64,000 nt of DNA from Alteribacter keqinensis (GTDB lineage: Bacteria > Bacillota > Bacilli > Bacillales > Salisediminibacteriaceae), in NCBI RefSeq assembly GCF_003710255.1, contig NZ_RHIB01000001.1, forward strand, positions 930,001 through 994,000, written 5' to 3'. The notes beneath the pieces were generated by a model. It searched no databases. It saw only the letters and a program-made list of their open reading frames with translations, and had not been told where the DNA came from. The stretch's first letter is position 1; the number at the start of each line of letters is the position of its first letter. The position numbers were made by a program, and so were the translations under genes. Of the stretch, positions 28,958 to 36,677 are shown one piece after another.

Positions 28958-28969
28958 GGAGGAAGAACA

Positions 28970-29092
28970 ATGAAAAAAATTATCGCTTTTGCATTAATTA
29001 CAGCATTGGTAACTTTAGTAGCTCCAGATGCGAGTCTTGCATCTAACCCTGATTGGGTAATGCCTTTTTCAGTAACTGAATCAGCAATGTAA
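28970..29092 (+). CDS. NprX-like signalling pro-peptide, 40 residues
   Basis: The translation starts MKKIIAFALITALVTLV, a typical export signal, followed by a signal-peptidase-like DASLA site. The remainder is SNPDWVMPFSVTESAM. The first residues (S-x-P-D-x-V) match the pattern of the NprX signal SKPDIVG. The ribosome site AAGGAGG lies 7 nt before the ATG, and the gene begins 12 nt after the regulator. The predicted role is a secreted peptide that is trimmed, re-imported by an oligopeptide permease and bound by the TPR domain of the regulator. The size and exact mature form are inference. Confidence 0.8.
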   Translation: MKKIIAFALITALVTLVAPDASLASNPDWVMPFSVTESAM

Positions 29093-29098
29093 GTATTT

Positions 29099-29127
29099 TA
29101 AGGTGAGCATTCCGCTCACCTTTTTTT
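29099..29127 (+). terminator. Intrinsic terminator after the regulator/peptide pair
   Basis: AGGTGAGC pairs with GCTCACCT around ATTCC, followed by seven T. It sits directly after the pro-peptide gene and closes the two-gene unit. Confidence 0.93.
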
Positions 29128-29192
29128 ATTTTGTAATTCTTTTTCTTTTAATCAAATATACTGTTATATCTTGAATAAGGACAAGCGGGTGG

Positions 29193-29924
29193 TTGAAGGT
29201 GAATGAATTTTTAATCGGCAATGCTGTTGCAGCGGGGGCAACAGGTATCGGCGCGATTCCTGCCCTTATTTTCAGAAAGGGAACACACCGGTTTCGCGAT
29301 GTGCTTCTAGCCTTATGTGCAGGTGTGATGATGGCAGCTGCCGTCTTCGAACTTATTCCACAGGCTCTGGCATTATCCGATTTTATAATGGTCAGTCTTG
29401 GTCTCACCGCCGGGGTTCTTGCATTAACTATACTTGAAACGACCGTTCCCCATCATCATTTGGAGCATGGGTACGGTGTTAAAATTGATAAAAAAGCCAT
29501 GCTTATTATTACAGCAGTAGCTCTGCATAATATGCCTGAGGGCTTGTCGGTAGGGGTCAGCTACGGGAGCGGAGTAGAGGGGCTTGGTCCTTTAATTGCA
29601 CTGGCAATCGGTCTTCAGAATATGCCTGAAGGTTTTTTAATTGCCCTATTCCTTATACAGCAGAAAGTTCGTATGATAACAGCCTTTCTCATCGCACTTC
29701 TTACGGGAGTTCTTGAATATATCTCAGCACTGGCAGGGTATTTTTTAACCAGTTTTGCAGATGGTGTTATTCCGTTTGGTCTTGCATTTGCTGCAGGATC
29801 CATGCTGTATATTATTTACAAAGAATTAATTCCCGAAAGTCACGGAGATGGGAATGCTCTTTTTGCGACCTATTCATTTATTCTCGGACTTCTGGCAATG
29901 CTTTTACTGACTACAGTGTTCTGA
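29193..29924 (+). CDS. ZIP-family metal ion transporter
   Basis: The 243-residue protein has about eight membrane helices. The ZIP metal-binding motifs are in helices four and five: LHNMPEGLSVG and LQNMPEGFLIAL. A histidine-rich loop (PHHHLEHGYG) lies before helix four. It should carry zinc or another divalent cation into the cytosol. The start is taken as TTG 29193 with AAGGA 11 nt upstream; a GTG two codons later is the alternative. It is monocistronic. Confidence 0.9.
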   Translation: MKVNEFLIGNAVAAGATGIGAIPALIFRKGTHRFRDVLLALCAGVMMAAAVFELIPQALALSDFIMVSLGLTAGVLALTILETTVPHHHLEHGYGVKIDKKAMLIITAVALHNMPEGLSVGVSYGSGVEGLGPLIALAIGLQNMPEGFLIALFLIQQKVRMITAFLIALLTGVLEYISALAGYFLTSFADGVIPFGLAFAAGSMLYIIYKELIPESHGDGNALFATYSFILGLLAMLLLTTVF

Positions 29925-29929
29925 GTTTG

Positions 29930-29960
29930 AAAACATACTGCGTTCGTGGTATGTTTTTTT
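29930..29960 (+). terminator. Intrinsic terminator after the ZIP gene
   Basis: AAACATACTGC pairs with GTGGTATGTTT across TTC, followed by T residues. Confidence 0.85.
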
Positions 29961-30030
29961 GTATTGAAGAGTGATGCAGGTATAAAACCGGGTATAGAAA
30001 AGCAGGACACTTATGATGAAGGGGTTTAAT

Positions 30031-30711
30031 ATGTGGAAAAAAATCGCTGTAAGAATGATTGTAATTCTCGCTGCAGTATATCTTGTGTATTTTTTAAATC
30101 AGTCATTTTTTCGTATTGATCCGGACTCCATCAGAAGCTGGATTCTCTCATTCGGAATTCTGGCCCCGCTTCTTTACATTTTTATTTTCGCGATACGGCC
30201 GTTAACCCTTTTTCCGGCTTCAGTACTGGCAGTCGCGGGGGGACTTTCTTTCGGGCCTTTTTTCGCCCCGTTATTTACGTATGTGGGATCATTATTAGGT
30301 GCAACTTTATCATTCTGGCTGGCAAGAAAGCTCGGGAAAAAAGTAGCGAAGCGTGAGTGGAAAGGGAAAGCAGAAGTTCTTCAGGACCGAGTAGAGAAAC
30401 ACGGGTTCTTTTATGTTCTTGTTTTACGGATCCTCCCGGTCGTAAACTTTGATCTTGTGAGTTATCTATCGGGCATATCGAGAATTAAATTTAAAACCTA
30501 TATAGGGGCAACAATGTGCGGGATTATCCCCGGCACATTTGCTTTTACGTTTCTCGGTGCAAGTTTTGTCGACGGGGACTGGCGGATGATTCTTGTAACA
30601 ATCTTTACTTTCCTTGTGGCTTTTTTAATTCCTGTATATGTCCGGAGTAAATTAGGTAAGCGTAATATTAACCTTGATCCGGACCTGGAGCCTGTTGATG
30701 AAACAAAATAG
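30031..30711 (+). CDS. TVP38/TMEM64 (DedA-related) membrane protein
   Basis: The 226-residue membrane protein has the SNARE-associated/DedA-like core: a hydrophobic N-terminal helix, RPLTLFPASVLAVAGGLSFGP, GATLSFWLARKLGKK and VLRILPVVNFDLVSYLSG. Members are lipid-scramblase- or transporter-like; the substrate here is unknown. The start at 30031 follows AAGGGG at 6 nt. Two ATGs at 30013 and 30016 give an N-terminus six residues longer and have AGGA upstream, so the start is uncertain. A terminator shared with sspH follows. Confidence 0.85.
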   Translation: MWKKIAVRMIVILAAVYLVYFLNQSFFRIDPDSIRSWILSFGILAPLLYIFIFAIRPLTLFPASVLAVAGGLSFGPFFAPLFTYVGSLLGATLSFWLARKLGKKVAKREWKGKAEVLQDRVEKHGFFYVLVLRILPVVNFDLVSYLSGISRIKFKTYIGATMCGIIPGTFAFTFLGASFVDGDWRMILVTIFTFLVAFLIPVYVRSKLGKRNINLDPDLEPVDETK

Positions 30712-30724
30712 TAAAAGATACAAC

Positions 30725-30775
30725 GGAGGAAGACTCATAAGGTATATTCTCACCTTTTGAATCTCCTCCTTTTTA
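30725..30775. terminator. Terminator between the TVP38 gene and sspH
   Basis: GGAGGA and TCCTCC form the base of a long stem, with AAGGT/ACCTT inside. T residues follow on the plus strand. Confidence 0.75.
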
Positions 30776-30776
30776 G

Positions 30777-30959
30777 TCAGTGCTGCTCCTGCAGCTGGTC
30801 AAGAGGAACGGTCATCTCGTCATCTGGATCCTTCGCCGGAAAGACTCTCGCTGTATCCATTTCTGAATCTACGTGCTGAATCCACACCCGGGTTCCGTTA
30901 AAGAACACGTTGTGTTCTTTTGCGGAGTCCACAATTTCCTGTGCGCGCATCGCGTCCAT
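30777..30959 (-). CDS. sspH: Small acid-soluble spore protein, H type
   Basis: The 60-residue protein aligns without gaps to the start of B. subtilis SspH: MRAQEIVDSAKEHNVFFNGT then VWIQHVDSEMDTARVF and LTVP-like MTVPLDQL. H-type SASPs accumulate in the forespore; they are minor spore-core proteins whose exact role is not settled. The ATG at 30959 follows TGGAGGTG at 7 nt; the longer frame upstream is not coding. This gene is direct evidence that the organism sporulates. A sigma-G promoter is expected in 30960-31060, but I could not define one. Confidence 0.9.
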   Translation of the reverse strand: MDAMRAQEIVDSAKEHNVFFNGTRVWIQHVDSEMDTARVFPAKDPDDEMTVPLDQLQEQH

Positions 30960-31084
30960 ATTATTCACCTCCAATATTTCCTGTTCGCTTCTCATTATCT
31001 GAATCCTGGTACCGAATTATGCACTGGGTGTTTACCTGTCCGGCCTAAGGGGAAATATTTTAAAAGTTAAAGGTGGTGGATGCT

Positions 31085-32419
31085 TTGGATTATGATGTGG
31101 TTATTATTGGTGGAGGTGTCGGAGGACTCACTCTTGCAGTTAAGCTTGCCCGGTGCGGTGTCAACCTTCTTGTAATTGAAAAAGATGTTAAGGGAGGACT
31201 TGTTTATAAAGGGGAGCTCCTTCAGCCTAAAAGTCTTCAGATTCTTGATGAAGTGGATGTGCTTGATAAGCTGCTGCCCCATTCCTATGAGCTTGATAAA
31301 ATTCATACGTACGAGGTTGAACTGAAAAGTGGGGAAGCACCTGAAACTCTTTATCACAGCCGGCTGAATTATGACTGGCTGCCTACCAAATATAATCATG
31401 CCCGAATGGCCCCTCATGAAAAGATAAGAAATCTGCTTCTTGAAAAAGCGAACGATTATCCTTCTTTTGATTACTGGACCCCTGCCAAGCTTGTACGGAT
31501 AAAGGAAGGGAGGGACCATTCAGAACAAATAGCTGTTATTAATCAGGATGGGGAGGAAAGGGAAGTAAAAACCCGATTTATTGTCGGTGCAGAAGGAAGA
31601 ATATCCCCGGTCAGAAAAGCAATGGATTCAACCCTGCATTCCATGCAGTATAATCATCATTTTCTCACTGTTACCTTTCCGAGGCCCCCGTCTCTTACAG
31701 AGGCGACCATATTGGCAACAAGAAACCATTTTGTAGGCTTATTTCCGCTGCCCGATGATCAAGTGAGGTCAGTCTATATGATTGAGCCGGGACGTTACAA
31801 GGAAATGAGAAAAGAAGGCCTTGAACCTGTTTTTCAGGCTTATTATGATTTTATGCCGGAAATGAGAGGGTACGTGGACCAGATAAAAAAGTGGAAAGAG
31901 ATTCAGCTGATGATCCCAATCCGTCATAATACTTCTCATTATGTTGATAAAGGAATGGCTATTCTGGGAGATGCTGCCCACAGCGTGCATCCAATGGCTG
32001 GGGAGGGGATGAATATGGCCATTCAGGATGCCGATGTTCTGGGCGAACTCCTTTGCTGGATGTTTACAAACAACCGCACCGATCCCCAGATGCTCGGGTG
32101 GTATGAACGGGTCCGTAAACCGAGGTCGGAATTTGTTTCCGGGCTCAGTCATCAGAGTGCTCTTGTTTATTCATTTAGAAGCAGGGCGTGGCAGAAAATA
32201 AGAATGAAGGCATTAAAACACCTTGAGAATCATCCGAGGCTTCACTTTAAACATCTCCTTAATATATCAGGAATGGGAATGTGGCCGATGAATCTTCTGG
32301 ACTGGCCGAGACATATAGGGTTTCCTCCCGGGGAAAGCTCACGGTATACATTATCCGATGAGACAAAAATGAGGCACTTCTTTGCAAGAGAAGATGATTA
32401 CCCGTGGGAGAAACGTTGA
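31085..32419 (+). CDS. FAD-dependent monooxygenase (UbiH/PHBH-like)
   Basis: The 444-residue flavoprotein has the Rossmann GxGxxG (IIGGGVGGLTLA, near the start), an ARMAPHEKIR-like region and the second FAD motif MAILGDAAHSVHPMAGEGMNMAIQDA (about residues 295-320). This set defines class A flavin monooxygenases, which hydroxylate or epoxidise aromatic or isoprenoid substrates with NAD(P)H. The substrate is unknown. The start is probably TTG 31085, with AAAGGTGG 8 nt upstream; GTG codons at 31073/31076 overlap that site. It is monocistronic. Confidence 0.85.
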   Translation: MDYDVVIIGGGVGGLTLAVKLARCGVNLLVIEKDVKGGLVYKGELLQPKSLQILDEVDVLDKLLPHSYELDKIHTYEVELKSGEAPETLYHSRLNYDWLPTKYNHARMAPHEKIRNLLLEKANDYPSFDYWTPAKLVRIKEGRDHSEQIAVINQDGEEREVKTRFIVGAEGRISPVRKAMDSTLHSMQYNHHFLTVTFPRPPSLTEATILATRNHFVGLFPLPDDQVRSVYMIEPGRYKEMRKEGLEPVFQAYYDFMPEMRGYVDQIKKWKEIQLMIPIRHNTSHYVDKGMAILGDAAHSVHPMAGEGMNMAIQDADVLGELLCWMFTNNRTDPQMLGWYERVRKPRSEFVSGLSHQSALVYSFRSRAWQKIRMKALKHLENHPRLHFKHLLNISGMGMWPMNLLDWPRHIGFPPGESSRYTLSDETKMRHFFAREDDYPWEKR

Positions 32420-32443
32420 TTTCTTGTCTGAACAGCTGAGCGG

Positions 32444-32498
32444 TAAAAAAAGAGAGGTTAATCCAAAAAGGTAAAAAACATCTTTTGGGTCAACCTCT
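32444..32498. terminator. Bidirectional terminator between the monooxygenase and MFS genes
   Basis: AGAGGTT with AACCTCT and CCAAAA with TTTTGG form a long stem. The minus-strand side ends in a strong T run. Confidence 0.85.
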
Positions 32499-32510
32499 TA
32501 ATCCCTTGTT

Positions 32511-33770
32511 TTAATGAATAGTTTTAACTGCCGGAAGCTTTACAAAAACGAACAGAACAAGGATCATTACAAGAAATGCACCTGTCACCATGATGTAGTG
32601 AATACTTACACCAATCGAGAGTAACAAAGAGGTAATGGCGAAAGAAACAGGGGTCAGACCCATGGATGACATCGTTAATAAACTCATAACTCTTCCAATC
32701 ATGTTTTTATCACACATGTCCTGAATAGCGGAGATTAACGGAATATTACAAAATGAAAATGTAATCCCAAGTATGAAGATTGCAAGCATGCTTTGCCATA
32801 ATAGAAAGGTCTGGCTTAATACAAGAAGGGCCACAGACATTCCAAGAACACTTAACATAGCGATGAAACCGCGTTTTTTGTTTACATTTAACACGGCAAT
32901 GGTAATGGAGCCTGCAACCATCCCGGCAGCAAAGGCACCTTCAAGAAAGCTGAAGTCCAGTGTCGTACCCTGAAGAACGTTTGAAACAAACAACGGCAGA
33001 CCCATCATGAGGGGACCGACAATAAATAAATTCAGAAAAGCAGTCGTGATCAGAAGCGCTGAGAGTTGATCGGATGTTTTTACATAAACAATTCCCTGTT
33101 TTAGTTGCTGGAGTAAAGAAGGAGCGGATTCTTCTGCATGATTTGAAGACGTTTTCCCTGCTAATTTTATGAAGGCAACAAACACGCTGGCTAATAAAAG
33201 CAATACACTGGTAAGAGTAAAGGACCCGGTAAAACCGATAAGAACAATAACAAAACCTGCAATCATCGGTCCGAAGATCATGGCCATCTGATTGGTCATC
33301 TGAATAATGGAGTTTGCTCTTGTCAGATGCTTGCTTTTCACGAGTGTAGGCAGGATTGAACCGGATGCAGGCCAGAAAAAAGCATCCAGAACACCGAACA
33401 AAAGGGCAAAAAACACGAGTGTCCAAAGGTTTATCAAATCAGTGATGAGAAATAGGACCAGCCCTCCTACGAGAAGTGCACGGGTAATGTCAGAGATAAA
33501 CATGATTTTGGTTCTGCTGATGCGGTCCGCAATGACACCGCCGATGGCCATGAATAAGAGGCGGGGGATTGTTGAAGCAATAAAAATCAGTCCGAGTGAG
33601 GCTTCAAGCCCGAGACTCTGTACGACAAACCATGACTGACTGAAAAGGAAGACCGACATGCTCATGCTTGAAAACAAACCTGCCAGCCACAAAAACACAA
33701 AATTCTTTTCCTTAAAAAGGCGCCGCTCCGTTTCGCTGCCGGTTTGTACTTTTACTGCCATTTCACTCAT
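32511..33770 (-). CDS. Major facilitator superfamily transporter
   Basis: The 419-residue protein has about twelve membrane helices. The MFS loop motif is visible as GGVIADRISRTKIMF between helices two and three. The sequence resembles enterobactin-exporter/macrolide-efflux-type (EntS-like) MFS proteins, so drug or small-molecule export is likely but not proven. The start at 33770 follows AAGGGG; the gene overlaps the preceding HTH gene by 8 nt, so the two form an operon and the regulator probably controls its own exporter. Confidence 0.88.
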   Translation of the reverse strand: MSEMAVKVQTGSETERRLFKEKNFVFLWLAGLFSSMSMSVFLFSQSWFVVQSLGLEASLGLIFIASTIPRLLFMAIGGVIADRISRTKIMFISDITRALLVGGLVLFLITDLINLWTLVFFALLFGVLDAFFWPASGSILPTLVKSKHLTRANSIIQMTNQMAMIFGPMIAGFVIVLIGFTGSFTLTSVLLLLASVFVAFIKLAGKTSSNHAEESAPSLLQQLKQGIVYVKTSDQLSALLITTAFLNLFIVGPLMMGLPLFVSNVLQGTTLDFSFLEGAFAAGMVAGSITIAVLNVNKKRGFIAMLSVLGMSVALLVLSQTFLLWQSMLAIFILGITFSFCNIPLISAIQDMCDKNMIGRVMSLLTMSSMGLTPVSFAITSLLLSIGVSIHYIMVTGAFLVMILVLFVFVKLPAVKTIH

Positions 33771-34344
33771 GTTCTTCTTCCCCTTCATTTTTATTTCCTG
33801 CAGGAAGACCTATAAAATTAAAATGATACTCATTTCCTTTTTTTCCGGAAGTGTCTGCATCTTTTTGATCCATAAGAAACTTAGCAATTTCGCGAAATTT
33901 ATTTCTTACCTCGTCATACTGCTCCTTGGTCAGTTTGAGCGTTGTAAAATAGTTAAACGTCTCTGTGGACAGTTCTTCTTCTCCGCGCTTCACAATTGAT
34001 TTTGTTTTATCAAGGGAAGTTACGATATTTTCCTTTAACGAATCACTCAATACAACCCCTTCCTGCTGGGGAAGGACATCTCCGAGTTGGAAGCCTGGAG
34101 CAATTGTTTTATAAAACTTCTGAATAATGCCGTTTTTCTCTTCGGTCGATTCTACATAAATAAGACCTACCCGCTCCAGTTCTTTCAGATGATAATGGAT
34201 TTTGGACGGGGGGGTATCAAGGAGGTCTCCAATCATCTTACCAGTACGCGGTGTTTCGAAAATCTCCCACAATATTTTGATTCGAATCGGAACGCTAATC
34301 ACTTTCAGCTGTTCAATATCATTAATAATGTACGGCTTAGCCAT
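33763..34344 (-). CDS. Winged-helix (ArsR-like) transcription regulator
   Basis: The 193-residue protein has an N-terminal winged helix (about 10-80) with IKILWEIFETPRTGKMIGDLL and the recognition helix PPSKIHYHLKELERVGLI. The C-terminal half is helical and charged and may be a ligand or dimerisation domain. It is the first gene of a two-gene operon with an MFS exporter. The promoter upstream contains a dyad between -35 and -10, which fits autoregulation. The ATG follows AAAGGAG with normal spacing. Confidence 0.88.
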   Translation of the reverse strand: MAKPYIINDIEQLKVISVPIRIKILWEIFETPRTGKMIGDLLDTPPSKIHYHLKELERVGLIYVESTEEKNGIIQKFYKTIAPGFQLGDVLPQQEGVVLSDSLKENIVTSLDKTKSIVKRGEEELSTETFNYFTTLKLTKEQYDEVRNKFREIAKFLMDQKDADTSGKKGNEYHFNFIGLPAGNKNEGEEEHE

Positions 34345-34385
34345 ATGGATTTAAACTCCTTTAACGTTCAAATTTATTTTAATGT

Positions 34386-34415
34386 ATTATATTACTGAAA
34401 CGTTTGAAGTGTCAA
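34386..34415 (-). promoter_or_regulatory. Sigma-A promoter with operator dyad of the HTH-MFS operon
   Basis: On the minus strand TTGACA (34415-34410) and TATAAT (34391-34386) are 18 nt apart. Between them lies AAACGTTT (34398-34405), a perfect palindrome; a related sequence, GAACGTTAAA, lies closer to the gene. The likely ligand is the neighbouring HTH protein. Confidence 0.65.
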
Positions 34416-34488
34416 TAGTTATTTTGGATTATTGAGAAAATTCTTCCTTATGTTAAAATAAGAACATACGTTCCCTTTTGAGCGGAAG

Positions 34489-34520
34489 GAAAAAGCTCTG
34501 ACCGGAGCGGGGGTCAGAGC
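34489..34520 (-). terminator. Terminator after the 106-residue membrane protein gene
   Basis: On the minus strand GCTCTGACC pairs with GGTCAGAGC and is followed by TTTTTCC. Confidence 0.85.
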
Positions 34521-34525
34521 CAGCA

Positions 34526-34846
34526 TTATTTTTTTAACTTGAGCAAGTACCAGGCGCCGTATGTAGCCAGAAGGAGGGAAGCATAAAGAAGGGAAACAAA
34601 GATCCACCTTAACCCTGACTCCAAAACCGGCATAAGGATAATGACAATCCCATTTACCACTATGAGTCTTACGTACCATTGGTTTGTTAAAACCGGCATG
34701 AAGATAAAGAACAGGGCTATTGATACAGCCACTACGATTGAAGAAGTCAGAAAGTATGGATAGTTTTGGAGATCGACTGCAGAATAAACAAGAATGATAA
34801 GTGCCGCCAGAAATAATAGAATAAAAACGATACGATCCAGGTTCAT
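34526..34846 (-). CDS. Small integral membrane protein with four helices
   Basis: The 106-residue protein is hydrophobic throughout, with four predicted membrane segments separated by short loops and a C-terminal KLKK. No family was recognised. The start at 34846 follows GAGGAGG at about 7 nt. It begins just after rarD (12 nt downstream of the stop) and probably shares its transcript. Confidence 0.72.
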   Translation of the reverse strand: MNLDRIVFILLFLAALIILVYSAVDLQNYPYFLTSSIVVAVSIALFFIFMPVLTNQWYVRLIVVNGIVIILMPVLESGLRWIFVSLLYASLLLATYGAWYLLKLKK

Positions 34847-34857
34847 AAGCAACCTCC

Positions 34858-35790
34858 TCACTGGGACAGGCTCTTGCTGGCAGGGTTAAACCGGTTGAGC
34901 CATTTTGTGTTCGAGAAAGAATAAAGAATTAAAGCAAACCAAATGACACTGAACGAAAAAAGATGAACGAACTGGAACGTTTCGCTGTATGAGAAAACAC
35001 CTAAAAAAAGCATAATGGTCGGAGCAATGTACTGGAGAATCCCAATCATGGAGAGAGGGATCTTCTTAGCTCCGATACCAAACAGGAGAAGAGGTACAGC
35101 AGTCACGGCGCCTGCTCCGATAAGGAGGGGCATGGTTACGTCCCCGCCGTAAAAAGCTGAGCCGGCATCCTCGTGAATGTAAAAAAGGTAGCCAATGGAT
35201 ACGGGGGCCAGCACAAGGGTTTCCAAGGTCAGCCCTGTGAAAGCACCGATCTTTGTAAGTTTTTTAACCAGTCCGTAAAAGGCAAAACTTAAAGCAAGAA
35301 GGATGGCTGCTGCAGGCACACCTTCAAAGGACAGAGTAAGGATAAGCACTCCTGCAGCAGCAAGAACAAATGATGTCTTCTGCCAGAAGTTTACCTTCTC
35401 TTTTAGAAAAACAACGCCCAAAAAGACACTTACGAGAGGGTTAATATAATACCCGAGGCTCGCTTCAATAATACTGTCATTAGCCACCGCCCATATGTAG
35501 GTAAGCCAGTTTGCAGAAATAAATAAGCTGGCCAGAATCAGACCGGCTGTGATTTTTGGATGAGTCTTCAAATAGGCCAGGTCTTCAAGTAATTCTTTAC
35601 CTTTATTCAAGATGACAATAACGATACACATAAAAAGCAGGGACCAGATGATTCTGTGAGCGAGAATCTCCGCCGGCGGCACATGCCCAAGGTACTTCCA
35701 ATAGATTGGGAGAAATCCCCATATCATATAAGCACCTGTTCCTGCCGTTATTCCCATGATTGTCTGGCTGCGCTGTTCCTGCTTTTTCAC
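34858..35790 (-). CDS. rarD: EamA-family transporter RarD
   Basis: The 310-residue protein has ten predicted membrane helices in two EamA repeats. It begins with the RarD hallmark (GAYMIWGFLPIYWKYLGHVPP), followed by ILAHRIIWSLLFM and SLGYYINPLVSVFLGV. RarD proteins are predicted drug/metabolite transporters; the substrate is not known. The GTG start at 35790 has GGGGA upstream. It is the first gene of a short operon, divergent from satD. Confidence 0.9.
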   Translation of the reverse strand: MKKQEQRSQTIMGITAGTGAYMIWGFLPIYWKYLGHVPPAEILAHRIIWSLLFMCIVIVILNKGKELLEDLAYLKTHPKITAGLILASLFISANWLTYIWAVANDSIIEASLGYYINPLVSVFLGVVFLKEKVNFWQKTSFVLAAAGVLILTLSFEGVPAAAILLALSFAFYGLVKKLTKIGAFTGLTLETLVLAPVSIGYLFYIHEDAGSAFYGGDVTMPLLIGAGAVTAVPLLLFGIGAKKIPLSMIGILQYIAPTIMLFLGVFSYSETFQFVHLFSFSVIWFALILYSFSNTKWLNRFNPASKSLSQ

Positions 35791-35900
35791 CTGTCATTCC
35801 CCGATTCACACGTTTTTATCTAGTGTATATCGGAAAAAGTAAGTTGTAAATGTTTTGCCTTCCGAAAGGATTGTTGAATAATGCTAGTTTTCAGGTTATA

Positions 35901-35970
35901 GTTGACGTAAATACGACAACTATTAATTTGTTGATGTTTTTTTATCAACTTTAAGCCGGTTGATATCATT
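35901..35970 (+). promoter_or_regulatory. Cluster of GTTGAT-type dyads before satD
   Basis: Three related inverted repeats follow one another. The first is GTTGACGTAAATACGACAAC (35901-35920). The second is GTTGAT and ATCAAC separated by 8 nt (35930-35949). The third is GTTGATATCAT (35959-35969), a few bases before the ribosome site. Such spacing fits a multi-site operator covering the promoter. Confidence 0.5.
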
Positions 35971-35983
35971 GGAGGTGATTAAA

Positions 35984-36676
35984 ATGAAACCTGCAGTATG
36001 CTTTGCGATTGACATAAAGAAATCTTCAATCGTAAATAAACAGCAGCTGATGAAAACTTTAAAGCTGTGTAAAGAAAAATTGAACCGTCAGTTTAAAAAA
36101 AATATCATAGTACCATTCGATATCCGAGGCGGGGATGAGATGATTGGGGCATTGACTGCTTTTTCACAGGTCAGACCGGTTATCGAGCAAATGACAGAAA
36201 CGCTGGAAAGCGGAGGACTTTCATTTTATTTAGGAGTAGGAATCGGATATGTGGAAAATAATGAAACGTCGATTCATACCGTTAACGGAAGTGCAGTCCT
36301 TCAAGCCTTGTCAGCAAGGGATGATGAATTGAAGCAAAAAGGTGAGGAAGGGAAGGTATGGCAGCAGGGGGCTCGGAGCGCAGTCTTTTTCTCTTCTGAA
36401 GAAGCTCCTGCTTCTTCATTGAACAGCCTGTATTTAACGATTCTTGAAAAGAAACATGCGTGGACGAAAAAACAACGGGAAGCAATTTCATTTTTAGAAA
36501 CAAATCCGGATTATACATTCGAAAAAGCAGGAAAAGAACTTGGTTACAAATCACCGAAATCCACCGTTAGTTACTTGCTGGCACGCTCTCAATATCTTAG
36601 AGTAAAGGCGATGGAAAAAAGCTTCGATGATCTGCTGATTTATATTGGCGAAAAGCTGGAAGACAGGAGGGGATAG
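35984..36676 (+). CDS. satD: SatD family protein
   Basis: The 230-residue protein has the SatD N-terminal pattern VCFAIDIKKS, then VPFDIRGGDEMIGAL and LSFYLGVGIGYVE. The C-terminal part (about 160-215) reads like a helix-turn-helix, with AGKELGYKSPKSTVSYLLAR as helix and recognition segment. The family is known from the Streptococcus suis sat genes, and its biochemical role is unclear. The start at 35984 follows GGAGGTGA at 5-8 nt. The DUF3307 gene begins 1 nt after the stop, so the two form one operon, a pairing that suggests they work together. Confidence 0.85.
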   Translation: MKPAVCFAIDIKKSSIVNKQQLMKTLKLCKEKLNRQFKKNIIVPFDIRGGDEMIGALTAFSQVRPVIEQMTETLESGGLSFYLGVGIGYVENNETSIHTVNGSAVLQALSARDDELKQKGEEGKVWQQGARSAVFFSSEEAPASSLNSLYLTILEKKHAWTKKQREAISFLETNPDYTFEKAGKELGYKSPKSTVSYLLARSQYLRVKAMEKSFDDLLIYIGEKLEDRRG

Positions 36677-36677
36677 G

